The position numbers and the translations under genes are program-made. Below are positions 17,657-25,784 of a stretch of DNA of 64,000 nucleotides, in pieces. Source of the DNA: B73-G16 sp964611295 (GTDB taxonomy: Bacteria > Desulfobacterota > B13-G15); assembly GCA_964611295.1 (NCBI GenBank), contig CAZSWV010000003.1:62001-126000 (forward strand), written 5' to 3'. The notes beneath the pieces were generated by a model. It saw only the letters and a list, made by a program, of their open reading frames with translations. It was not told where the DNA came from and searched no databases. Every line of letters begins with the position of its first letter. The first letter of the stretch is position 1.

Positions 17657-18209
17657 CTACGACTCCTTCACCTACAACCTTGTACAGATGTTAGGAAGCT
17701 TAGGGGTGGAACTGGAGGTGTTAAGGAACGACCACCCCCTGCTCAATACTGGGTTTGAAGGCTTTGACGCCCTCCTCATAAGTCCAGGCCCCTCCAGACC
17801 CGAAAACGCCGGTTTTACCCTCAAGGTGATAAGGGAAAACTTGGGCAGGATCCCCATGCTAGGCGTTTGCCTTGGCCATCAAGCCCTAGGCCTTGCCCTC
17901 GGAGCCAAGGTCAAAAGGGCAAAGAGGGTCTTACACGGAAAGGTCTCCCCTATTTATCACAACCAACGGGGTATATTCCAAGGCCTTCCCTCTCCTTTTT
18001 TGGCCTGTAGGTATCATTCGCTCGTCTTGGAAGAACTCCCCGAGGAACTCGAAACTGTAGCTTACGATGAGGTGGGGGAAGTCATGGGTATAGCCCACAT
18101 ACAGTACCCTGTTTTTGGAGTTCAATTTCACCCAGAGGCCTATCTCACCCAATGGGGGAAAGAGCTTCTACGAAACTTCTTACAGATAGCCAAGGAGGGC
18201 AAAAGATGA
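17634..18209 (+). CDS. trpG: Anthranilate synthase glutamine amidotransferase component
   Basis: 191 residues, class I glutamine amidotransferase. Features are MRVLVIDNYDSFTYN at the start, the nucleophile elbow GVCLGHQALG and the His-Glu pair in GVQFHPEAY. It supplies ammonia to TrpE. ATG at 17634 lies inside the trpE 3' end, suggesting translational coupling. It is separate from trpD, unlike the trpGD fusion of enteric bacteria. Its stop overlaps the trpD start (ATGA). Confidence 0.97.
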   Translation: MRVLVIDNYDSFTYNLVQMLGSLGVELEVLRNDHPLLNTGFEGFDALLISPGPSRPENAGFTLKVIRENLGRIPMLGVCLGHQALGLALGAKVKRAKRVLHGKVSPIYHNQRGIFQGLPSPFLACRYHSLVLEELPEELETVAYDEVGEVMGIAHIQYPVFGVQFHPEAYLTQWGKELLRNFLQIAKEGKR

Positions 18210-19213
18210 AAGAGCTTCTGGAAAAGGTAATAAAAGGGGAGGCACTTGACACTTATGAAATAGAAGCCGTTTTTTCTTCCATGGCGGAAGGAAAGCTCGG
18301 TCCAGCACTCTCTGCGGCCTTTCTTGTAGCTATGAGGGCCAGGGGGGAGAAACCAGAGGAACTCGAGGCCTTGGTAAGGGTCATGCTTAAAAAGGCAGTA
18401 AAAGTCCCTATAGACCGGAGGCCCTTGGTGGACGTAGTAGGGACAGGTGGCGATGGGATGCACACCTTGAACGTGTCGACACTTTCAGCCCTCCTCATGG
18501 CTTCCTTTGGTTTGAAGGTGGCCAAGCACGGCAATAGGGCCATCTCCAGCTCCTGTGGCAGTGCAGACTTACTGGAAGGCCTGGGTTTCAAGATCGACGC
18601 CCCAAAGGACATGATGGTACAGTCCTTGCTACAGACGGGCTTTGGCTTTTTCTTTGCCCCTTTGTATCACCCTTGCATGGCCAACGTCCAACCCATAAGG
18701 AGGGAGCTTGGGATACGGACGCTTTTCAACTTCCTAGGCCCGTTGATAAACCCCACAGATCCGGAATTGATGCTGATAGGTGCCCCAAGCGTAGAGGGGG
18801 CTTGGATGATGGCAAGGGCTTTGAAGGGTTTGGGTAAAAAGGCCTTTGTAGTACATGGGCTTGACGGCCTTGACGAAGTAAGCCCCGAGGCAGATACCCT
18901 TTTGCTTGAGGTGTCCCCTGATGGGGTGTTAGAAAGGAGGATCTCCCCTGAGGACTTCGGCCTGAAAAGGGTGCCTACCGCCTTCCTCAGGGTAGAGGGA
19001 AGTGAAGGAGCCCTGAGGAGGGCAAGGGCCATCCTAGAGGGGTCTGAAGATCCCGGTAGGAATGCGGTAATAATGGAGGCGGCCTTGGGTCTTAAACTCT
19101 GTGGCCTTGTCCAAGACCTGAAGGAAGGGGCCATCATGTGTGAGGAGGCCTTAAGGTCAAAAAAGGGCCTAGAAGTCCTTGAAAAGGCCAAGGAGGTCTT
19201 AAACCGTGCCTGA
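18206..19213 (+). CDS. trpD: Anthranilate phosphoribosyltransferase
   Basis: 335 residues. It adds phosphoribosyl from PRPP to anthranilate. Family motifs are VDVVGTGGDGMHTLNVST (PRPP site), KHGNRAISSSCGSADLLE, FFFAPLYHPCM, and FNFLGPLINPT. ATG at 18206 follows GGAGGG by 6 nt and overlaps the trpG stop as ATGA; this gives the usual MKELLEKV N-terminus. Its stop overlaps trpC by 8 nt. Confidence 0.97.
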   Translation: MKELLEKVIKGEALDTYEIEAVFSSMAEGKLGPALSAAFLVAMRARGEKPEELEALVRVMLKKAVKVPIDRRPLVDVVGTGGDGMHTLNVSTLSALLMASFGLKVAKHGNRAISSSCGSADLLEGLGFKIDAPKDMMVQSLLQTGFGFFFAPLYHPCMANVQPIRRELGIRTLFNFLGPLINPTDPELMLIGAPSVEGAWMMARALKGLGKKAFVVHGLDGLDEVSPEADTLLLEVSPDGVLERRISPEDFGLKRVPTAFLRVEGSEGALRRARAILEGSEDPGRNAVIMEAALGLKLCGLVQDLKEGAIMCEEALRSKKGLEVLEKAKEVLNRA

Positions 19214-19964
19214 AGGGTTCCTCGAAAGGGTCCTTTTGAGAAAAAGGGAGAGGCTTAAAGGACTCGTGCTTGAAGGAGAAGCTCCACCTCCACGTTGTGA
19301 CTTCCTCAAGGCCCTGTCCGAAGGGACACCACCGAGGATCGTTGCAGAAATAAAGCGCTTTTCGCCCTCTCGCGGCCCTTTAAGGCCAGAACTTGACGCC
19401 AAGGCCCAAGCCAAGGCTTACGAACTTGGAGGTGCCAAGGCCATATCGGTCTTAACTGACGAAGCCTTTGGCGGAAGCCCCAAAGACCTCCTTGAGGTCA
19501 AAAGGTCGGTAGAACTCCCCCTCTTAAGGAAAGACTTCTTGATCGACCCCCTTGAGCTTGAAGAAAGCCTCCGGCTTGGGGCATCGGCGATCTTGCTGAT
19601 CGCAAGGATACTGCCAGCAGAAACGTTATTGGAAATGGTCAAGCGTAGTTTAGACCTCGGCCTCGAACCCGTAGTAGAGGTCCATACAGAAAGGGACCTC
19701 GAAAAGGCCCTTTCGACACCCGCAAGGGTCATAGGGATAAACTCAAGGGACCTCGAGACCCTAAGGGTAGATCTGAAGGTTGTAGAGGCCCTCTTCCCAA
19801 AGGTACCCAAAGGGAAGGTAGTCCTTGCCGAAAGCGGCATAAGGGACAGGCAGGACATAATGAGGCTCATGGAGATAGGGGTGGAGAACTTCCTCATAGG
19901 GGAAGCTTTGGTCCTTGCCCGTGACCCAGTGGAAAAACTGAAGGAGCTTTTAGGTATATGGTAA
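19206..19964 (+). CDS. trpC: Indole-3-glycerol phosphate synthase
   Basis: 252 residues, TIM barrel. Catalytic and binding segments: VAEIKRFSPSRGPL, ISVLTDEAFGGS, LLRKDFLIDP, IGINSRDLETLRVD and VLAESGIRDRQD. It closes the indole ring from CdRP. GTG at 19206 has AGGAGG 9 nt upstream and lies within the trpD 3' end. It overlaps trpF by 7 nt. Confidence 0.97.
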   Translation: MPEGFLERVLLRKRERLKGLVLEGEAPPPRCDFLKALSEGTPPRIVAEIKRFSPSRGPLRPELDAKAQAKAYELGGAKAISVLTDEAFGGSPKDLLEVKRSVELPLLRKDFLIDPLELEESLRLGASAILLIARILPAETLLEMVKRSLDLGLEPVVEVHTERDLEKALSTPARVIGINSRDLETLRVDLKVVEALFPKVPKGKVVLAESGIRDRQDIMRLMEIGVENFLIGEALVLARDPVEKLKELLGIW

Positions 19965-20581
19965 GGGTTAAGGTCTGTGGCATACGCACCAAAGAGGAGG
20001 CCCTTTGGTGTCTACAAGCTGGGGTACACGCCCTCGGATTGGTCTTTTACCCTTCGAGTCCCCGTTATGTCCCCTTGGAACTTGCAAGGGAACTGGTGAG
20101 GTCTACGCCTCCCCTTGTCGTATGGGTGGGTGTATTTGTGGACGAACCTCCCGAAAGGATCCTCGAGGTCTCAAGAGGGCTGGGAATCAATACAGTCCAG
20201 CTACACGGTTCAGAATCCCCGGAGGTGTGTCATTTTCTGCAAGGGGAGGGCCTAAGGGTTATAAAAGCCATAAGGGTTTACGAAGCAGATGACCTCAAGG
20301 ATTGGGAAGCTTATAAGGACAAGGCCTCGGCCTTGCTCCTTGACACAAAGGTCAAGGAGGTACCAGGGGGGTCTGGACGCAGTTTCGATTGGAAGCTGGC
20401 ACAGGCCATAAGAGGTGTGCCCCTCATCTTGGCGGGGGGTCTCAACCCCCGTAACGTCAAGGAGGCCATAAGGACAGTTAGACCCTTTGGGGTCGACGTT
20501 TCCTCGGGTGTAGAGGAGGCACCGGGTAGGAAAAACCCCCGCTTGATCCAAGACTTCATGAAGGAGGTGTTTTCAGCATGA
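19958..20581 (+). CDS. trpF: Phosphoribosylanthranilate isomerase
   Basis: 207 residues, TIM barrel. The catalytic Cys is in KVCGIRTKEEA and the catalytic Asp in LLLDTKVKEVPGGSGRSFDW. LAGGLNPRNVKEAI and GVDVSSGVEEAPGRKN form the phosphate and C-terminal motifs. It isomerises PRA to CdRP, the TrpC substrate. ATG at 19958 overlaps trpC; the stop overlaps trpB as ATGA. Confidence 0.97.
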   Translation: MVRVKVCGIRTKEEALWCLQAGVHALGLVFYPSSPRYVPLELARELVRSTPPLVVWVGVFVDEPPERILEVSRGLGINTVQLHGSESPEVCHFLQGEGLRVIKAIRVYEADDLKDWEAYKDKASALLLDTKVKEVPGGSGRSFDWKLAQAIRGVPLILAGGLNPRNVKEAIRTVRPFGVDVSSGVEEAPGRKNPRLIQDFMKEVFSA

Positions 20582-21726
20582 AGGCCTTTGGCGGCAGGTT
20601 CGTCCCGGAGACCCTCTTTTGGCCCCTAGTGGAACTGGAAAGGGCTTGGGAGGCTCTAAAGCAGGACCACGTCTTTTGGGAACAATACAGGAGGCTTCTC
20701 AGGGAATACGTAGGTAGGCCGACCCCCCTTTATTTCGCTAAAAGGTTAAGTGAACTTTTGGGGTTTAAAGTCTATCTGAAAAGGGAAGACCTCTGCCACA
20801 CCGGGGCGCATAAGATAAACAACACCCTAGGACAGTGCTTATTAGCTAAGAAGATGGGGAAAGAAAGGGTAATAGCCGAGACCGGAGCTGGGCAACACGG
20901 CGTGGCCACCGCTACGGCCTCGGCCCTTCTTGGGCTCCAGTGCGTGGTCTACATGGGAGCAGAGGACGTCAAAAGACAGGCCTTGAACGTTTTCAGGATG
21001 GAACTACTTGGAGCAAAGGTGATACCAGTCCATGGAGGGAGTCGAACCCTCAAGGACGCCATAAACGAGGCCTTGAGGGACTGGGCAGCAAATGTGGACA
21101 ACACCCATTACGTAATAGGTTCTGTAGTAGGGCCTTCCCCCTTTCCGGAGATAGTAAGGGAATTCCAGTCCATCATAGGCACCGAAACAAAGGCCCAGAT
21201 CCTGGAACTTGAGGGGAGGCTTCCCACCCACCTTGTGGCCTGTGTCGGAGGGGGATCCAATGCCCTTGGGCTTTTTTATCCCTTTGAGGACGACCCGGTG
21301 GAGTTCATAGGTGTAGAAGCCGAAGGTGCTGAGACCCTTTCTGGGAGGGGGGAACCAGGGGTATTGCACGGCTTTCTCTCCTACTTCATACAGGACCAGT
21401 GGGGACAGATCGTACCTACAGACGCTATAGCTGCGGGTCTGGACTACCCAGGGGTTGGCCCTGACCATGCCCGTTACAAGGCCTCTGGAAGGGCCACGTA
21501 TTTCTCCCTCAACCGGGAGGCAGCCATTAAGGGCTTTCAGGTCCTCGCACGCCTCGAGGGGATCGTACCAGCCCTTGAGAGTGCCCATGCCATCGGATGG
21601 CTACTGGAAAACAAACACGCCTTTCGACCTTCGGACCTTGTGGTGGTTTGCCTTTCTGGCAGGGGGGACAAAGACGTAGAGTTGGTGAGGAGGTACATAG
21701 GTGAAAGTAAGGGAAACCATATGTAA
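20578..21726 (+). CDS. trpB: Tryptophan synthase beta chain
   Basis: 382 residues, TrpB1 type. The PLP lysine is in LCHTGAHKINNTLGQ. ETGAGQHGVATATA, GGGSNALGLFYPF (PLP phosphate) and the C-terminal LSGRGDKDVE are all present. It condenses indole and serine. It overlaps trpF by 4 nt and trpA by 26 nt, an unusually long beta/alpha overlap that supports coupled synthesis of the two subunits. Confidence 0.98.
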   Translation: MKAFGGRFVPETLFWPLVELERAWEALKQDHVFWEQYRRLLREYVGRPTPLYFAKRLSELLGFKVYLKREDLCHTGAHKINNTLGQCLLAKKMGKERVIAETGAGQHGVATATASALLGLQCVVYMGAEDVKRQALNVFRMELLGAKVIPVHGGSRTLKDAINEALRDWAANVDNTHYVIGSVVGPSPFPEIVREFQSIIGTETKAQILELEGRLPTHLVACVGGGSNALGLFYPFEDDPVEFIGVEAEGAETLSGRGEPGVLHGFLSYFIQDQWGQIVPTDAIAAGLDYPGVGPDHARYKASGRATYFSLNREAAIKGFQVLARLEGIVPALESAHAIGWLLENKHAFRPSDLVVVCLSGRGDKDVELVRRYIGESKGNHM

Positions 21727-22486
21727 GGCCAAGGTCTTGGGGAAAGGGGCGATCATACCCTATATGGTCTTCGGGTTCCCCGAGGTACGAAGTTCCTTGG
21801 AATTGCTCTTTGCCTTTCAAGAACACGGGGCAACGGCTGTAGAAGTGGGGATCCCTTTTTCGGACCCAGTAGCCGATGGCCCTGTGATCCAAAGGGCCCA
21901 TGCAAAGGCCTTGGAAAACGGAGTTAACCCTGGGATGATCCTCGAAAGCCTTAAGGAGATCCACAGCCAAATGAGGATACCCCTTATCCTTATGACCTAC
22001 TATAACCCCGTTTTCCGCATGGGGGAGTTGGAATTCGCTAAAAGGGCCAAGGAAGCAGGAGTAGCAGGGGTCATCATACCAGACCTGCCTCCTGAGGAGG
22101 CAAGAAGTTGGCTTTCTGCAGCAGAGGCCTCGGGGCTTGAAACCGTTTTCCTTGTGGCCCCCAATACCCCTTTTGAGAGGGTGAAGTCGATAGCCTCGGT
22201 CACAAGTGGTTTCCTTTACTGTCTTTCGCTCAAAGGGGTAACGGGGTCAAGGATCCAAGCCCTGGAAGGCCTAAAGGAAAGGGTGAAGACCATAAGACAG
22301 ATGGTAGACCTCCCGGTATGTGTGGGTTTCGGCATAAGGAACCCTTGGGAAGTAAGAGCCCTCCTCGAGGTCTCAGACGGGATAATAGTAGGATCATCCC
22401 TTCTTGAAGCCCTTGAAAGGGGCAAAGAGGCCATGCTTGAGCTCTTTGACCAATTAAAGGCCCCCTGTCAGGGCCCTCTGCCTTAA
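21701..22486 (+). CDS. trpA: Tryptophan synthase alpha chain
   Basis: 261 residues, TIM barrel. Catalytic Glu and Asp appear in ATAVEVGIPFSDPVADGP and PDLPPEEA; YCLSLKGVTGSR and VGFGIRNPWEV are phosphate-binding loops. It cleaves indole-glycerol phosphate. GTG at 21701 is preceded by GAGGAGG at 8 nt. Last gene of the operon: no terminator follows, and its final 33 nt overlap the 3' end of the convergent aroC. Confidence 0.97.
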   Translation: MKVRETICKAKVLGKGAIIPYMVFGFPEVRSSLELLFAFQEHGATAVEVGIPFSDPVADGPVIQRAHAKALENGVNPGMILESLKEIHSQMRIPLILMTYYNPVFRMGELEFAKRAKEAGVAGVIIPDLPPEEARSWLSAAEASGLETVFLVAPNTPFERVKSIASVTSGFLYCLSLKGVTGSRIQALEGLKERVKTIRQMVDLPVCVGFGIRNPWEVRALLEVSDGIIVGSSLLEALERGKEAMLELFDQLKAPCQGPLP

Positions 22487-23509
22487 AAGGTGGTCCGCGA
22501 TCACCAGCCTCACCATCGCTTCGCAAACTGGGACTATCCTGGGTATGGCAGAAGGGTCGTGTCTTCCAGTGATCTCTATTGTCCTGGGCTCACCCCTTAC
22601 GTCCACGGTCATCTGGGGCTTACGGATAGATGGGATGGGCTTCACTGCCACCCTTAACACTATCTCCTCGCCGGTAGAGATCCCACCTAGTATCCCACCT
22701 GCATGGTTGCTCAAAAACCCTTCGGGTCCCATTTGGTCATTGTGTTCAGAACCGAGCATCTTTGCCGCCTTAAAACCCGAGCCGACCTCTACCCCCTTTA
22801 CCGCCCCTATGCTCATCAAGGCCTTGGCCAGATCAGCGTCAAGTTTGTCAAATACCGGCTCTCCTAGCCCCGGTGGACATCCCCTTACCCTCACTTCCAC
22901 TATTCCCCCTACGGAATCCCCTTCCCTATGGACCTCAAAGAGCCTGTTTTCCATTTGCTGAAGGACATCGGGGTCTGGGCAGAAAAGCCAGTTTGACCCT
23001 GCAAAGGCAAGATCTATCTTCTGTGCCCTTATCCCTCCTAATTCTAGCGTATAGGCCCTTACCTCTATCTTCTCCCTTTCCAATAACTTCTTGGCCACCG
23101 CTCCTGCAGCCACCCTCGCCACGGTCTCCCTAGCCGAGGCCCTACCTCCCCCTCTATGGTCCCTTAGACCGTATTTTAGATAGTAGGTAAGATCCGCATG
23201 ACCAGGTCGAAAGACCTCTCTCAAGCTCTCATAAGGGGCCGAATCCACATCTTCGTTCCATATGACCATGGAAATAGGGGTGCCTGTGGTCAACCCTTCA
23301 AACACCCCAGAGAGGATCTCCACTTTATCGCCTTCCTTACGAGGAGAAGTACCAGGACGCCCGGGGCGCCTTTTCTGCAGCTCCTCCATTATGTCCCTTT
23401 CAGAAAGGGGGATCTTTGGGGGACAACCATCCACGATTACCCCCACTGCCTTGCCATGGGATTCTCCCCAGGTGGTGACCCTAAAAAGGACACCAAAGGT
23501 GTTACCCAT
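22454..23509 (-). CDS. aroC: Chorismate synthase
   Basis: 351 residues. It makes chorismate from EPSP using reduced FMN. Signatures: TTWGESHGKAVGVIVDGCPP at the N-terminus, RPGHADLTYYLKYGLRDHRGGGRASARET, and the C-terminal GRHDPSAIPRIVPV. Last gene of the minus-strand aro operon. It overlaps aroK by 8 nt upstream, and its 3' end overlaps trpA. Confidence 0.98.
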   Translation of the reverse strand: MGNTFGVLFRVTTWGESHGKAVGVIVDGCPPKIPLSERDIMEELQKRRPGRPGTSPRKEGDKVEILSGVFEGLTTGTPISMVIWNEDVDSAPYESLREVFRPGHADLTYYLKYGLRDHRGGGRASARETVARVAAGAVAKKLLEREKIEVRAYTLELGGIRAQKIDLAFAGSNWLFCPDPDVLQQMENRLFEVHREGDSVGGIVEVRVRGCPPGLGEPVFDKLDADLAKALMSIGAVKGVEVGSGFKAAKMLGSEHNDQMGPEGFLSNHAGGILGGISTGEEIVLRVAVKPIPSIRKPQMTVDVRGEPRTIEITGRHDPSAIPRIVPVCEAMVRLVIADHLLRQRALTGGL

Positions 23510-24041
23510 TTGGGCCTACCTCCCTGAGCCTCTGCATGATCTCTCCTGCAACCTCCTCCGGGGAACGACCCGTTGACTCCACTACGAAATGCGCCGCCTT
23601 CCTATAGCTGGCCTCCCTTTCTCTCAAAACCTCCCTTACCTCTCCGAGGAGGTCCCCTTTTAAGGGAGGCCTCCGAAGGGGCTTGGGATCAGAAGCAAGC
23701 CTTCTTACTATCTCCTCTGGCGAGGCCCACAACAGGAAGACCCAACCCGAGGCCCTGAGCAGATCCACGTTCACCGGATCAAGGACCACACCTCCGCCTG
23801 TGGCTACTACAAGGCCGGACTTTTTAGAGAGGTGCAGCACTTGGGCCTTTTCCTCCTTTCGGAAGTGCTCCCAGCCGAACCTTTTTATGATCTCCGAAAG
23901 GGGAAGGCCGTATTTGCCCTCTATCGATAGGTCCATGTCCACGAAGGGCCTCCCGAGTTCGCGAGAAAGGAGCATGCCTACAGTGGTCTTGCCACAGCCC
24001 CTGTAACCTATGAGTATCACGTTCCTGCTATGGCTTCCCAC
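23502..24041 (-). CDS. aroK: Shikimate kinase
   Basis: About 179 residues. Walker A (LIGYRGCGKTTVG), shikimate-binding FVDMDLSIE, GGGVVLDP and the Arg-containing lid (RRPPLKGD) are present. The start is uncertain. GTG at 24041 (product MGSHSRNVILIG) has GGAGG 4 nt upstream; GTG at 24020 overlaps the aroE stop as GTGA but would start right at the beta strand before the P-loop; an ATG-free extension to 24074 looks like read-through of aroE. I prefer 24041. Its 3' end overlaps aroC by 8 nt. Confidence 0.93.
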   Translation of the reverse strand: MGSHSRNVILIGYRGCGKTTVGMLLSRELGRPFVDMDLSIEGKYGLPLSEIIKRFGWEHFRKEEKAQVLHLSKKSGLVVATGGGVVLDPVNVDLLRASGWVFLLWASPEEIVRRLASDPKPLRRPPLKGDLLGEVREVLREREASYRKAAHFVVESTGRSPEEVAGEIMQRLREVGPNG

Positions 24042-24799
24042 ATGGCCTCCACAGGGGGAGTAACCCCAAGCCATATCTCTAACTGCTTAGCCCCTTGAAA
24101 GAGGAGCATCCTTAAGCCTTCGACCGTTTTTGCCCCGCGTCTTTCGGCTTCTTCAAGGAGCCGGGTCTTCCTCGGCTGATAGACCATATCCATCACCACC
24201 ATCCCCTCGCGTAGGACATGAGGATCAACCGGCATTTCGCCTTTTGAGCCCAAAGGAGTAGCATTGACTATGACCTCGCCTTCCCATCTATTGCGATCTT
24301 CCCAAGGAAGGGCAGAAGCTTGAAACTCCTCCGCTAAGGTCCTCGCCCTTTCATAGGTCCTCGAACTAACAAACACCTGTGCCTTCTCCAACCTCAAAGC
24401 ATAGCAAGCCGCCCTTGCCGCCCCTCCTGCCCCAAGGACCAAGACCCTTTTCCCTTCCACTTGGGTAGATTCCCTTAAAGCCATGAGGAACCCAAGCCAA
24501 TCCGTATTGAAGCCATAAAGCCTCCCCTTATCGTTTAGAACTGTATTCACCGCCCCTATGGCCTTGGCCTCTTGGTCTACGCCATCAAGCCAGTTGAGGA
24601 TGGACTCCTTATGGGGCATGGTAACAGACACCCCCTCAAGGGGAAGGGATCTTATCAACCTCAAGGCCTCTTGGATGTCCTCCACTGGATAGGCCTCATA
24701 TATGGCGTCTATCTTCAAGGCCCTAAAAGCGCGGTTGTGCATCAGAGGGGAAAGGGTGTAGGTCAAGGGATAACCTATGATCCCAAACTTCTTAGGCAT
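24017..24799 (-). CDS. aroE: Shikimate dehydrogenase (NADP+)
   Basis: 260 residues. Substrate-site motifs are GYPLTYTLSPLMHN (start), VTMPHKE with catalytic Lys and GAVNTV with Asn; NADP motif is LVLGAGGAARAACYAL. C-terminal GAKQLEIWLG contains the conserved Gln. It reduces 3-dehydroshikimate. It overlaps the upstream CM-aroD fusion by 8 nt and aroK downstream. Confidence 0.96.
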   Translation of the reverse strand: MPKKFGIIGYPLTYTLSPLMHNRAFRALKIDAIYEAYPVEDIQEALRLIRSLPLEGVSVTMPHKESILNWLDGVDQEAKAIGAVNTVLNDKGRLYGFNTDWLGFLMALRESTQVEGKRVLVLGAGGAARAACYALRLEKAQVFVSSRTYERARTLAEEFQASALPWEDRNRWEGEVIVNATPLGSKGEMPVDPHVLREGMVVMDMVYQPRKTRLLEEAERRGAKTVEGLRMLLFQGAKQLEIWLGVTPPVEAMWEAIAGT

Positions 24800-25784
24800 C
24801 AGCCAACCACCTCCCTAACAGGGTCCAGCTGAGCCTTAACTCCTCAGGGGTCATTTGGCCCGGAGCGGCTTCTTTGCCCCAGGATAGGGCGGCGTAGGCA
24901 AAAGGTGCCCCAAAGAGGGGGGACAAAATCCTGGAGAGTTTCCCCCACCTGCCCATGGCATGCCCTATGACCTCAAACCCTTCTGACCTAGCCCACATGA
25001 GGAAATACAGGACTTTTAGGGAATCCTCCAACTTGTGGGCCATGGTGACCACTTTGTAAACGTCAGCCCCATCTTCAGACATCCTCCAAAGAAGCTCCAT
25101 CAAGACCTGGGGATCAGGCGTCCCGTCGAGGTGATGGTAGGAAAGGATGACCTTGGCCTTGCCCTTTTCCGCTATGAGGTCTTCCTTTAGGCCTTCGGGC
25201 GTAAGCCACTCAAGGTCCACGTAGTCAGGTGAAAGCCGCCTCATATATTCCTTAAGGAGCCATATGCGCTCCTTTTCCTCCCCTTTGAAGAACCCACCCT
25301 CGGCCCTTCTGCGGTTGGTCAACACAAGCCCTTCTGGACGTCTGCCATCCCCTAAGCACAGGGACCCTTTGGCCCTATCAAGCCTTAACTCCAACATCTC
25401 CACTTTCTTCTTCTCACAGAGGACTAAGGCCTCTTCCAATTCCTCCTGGTCCTTTGGAAGAAGGGACACACATACCTTAAAGGGTCCCTTCGGACTAGCA
25501 TGGAAAAACCTCATCTGCTTAAGTACGGAAAGGCCAAACACCACCTGGAAGAACCCCCTTATCTCCTCGGGGTCAAGGCATAAAGTGGGCGCAGAACAGA
25601 GTTTCTGAAGGAGTTCCTCTTCCCTCCTTCTGTCTTCTATAGGAAGGCCCAATAAGGCCTTTGCCCTCCCCACCGTCTCCACAAGGCTCATGCGTTTGTC
25701 CAGAAGTTCCAAGACCTTGCGATCTAAGGCCTCGATCTGGGCCCTCATCTCCTTTATGAGTCCCTCAACGCCCTTCACATCCAT
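24792..25784 (-). CDS. Fusion: AroQ-type chorismate mutase plus type I 3-dehydroquinate dehydratase
   Basis: 330 residues. Residues 1 to about 90 are an all-helical AroQ chorismate mutase (IEALDRKVLELLDKRMSL, then PIEDRRREEELL and a C-terminal helix with Gln). Residues about 100-325 are a type I DHQ dehydratase barrel: LELRLDRAKG, the catalytic His in LSYHHLDGTPD, the Schiff-base Lys in GADVYKVVTMAH, GHAMGRWGKLSRIL and AAPGQMTPEEL. The fusion joins a step before chorismate to the step just after it. ATG at 25784 is 8 nt after GGGAG and overlaps the tyrA-pheA 3' end by 10 nt. Confidence 0.93.
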   Translation of the reverse strand: MDVKGVEGLIKEMRAQIEALDRKVLELLDKRMSLVETVGRAKALLGLPIEDRRREEELLQKLCSAPTLCLDPEEIRGFFQVVFGLSVLKQMRFFHASPKGPFKVCVSLLPKDQEELEEALVLCEKKKVEMLELRLDRAKGSLCLGDGRRPEGLVLTNRRRAEGGFFKGEEKERIWLLKEYMRRLSPDYVDLEWLTPEGLKEDLIAEKGKAKVILSYHHLDGTPDPQVLMELLWRMSEDGADVYKVVTMAHKLEDSLKVLYFLMWARSEGFEVIGHAMGRWGKLSRILSPLFGAPFAYAALSWGKEAAPGQMTPEELRLSWTLLGRWLADA

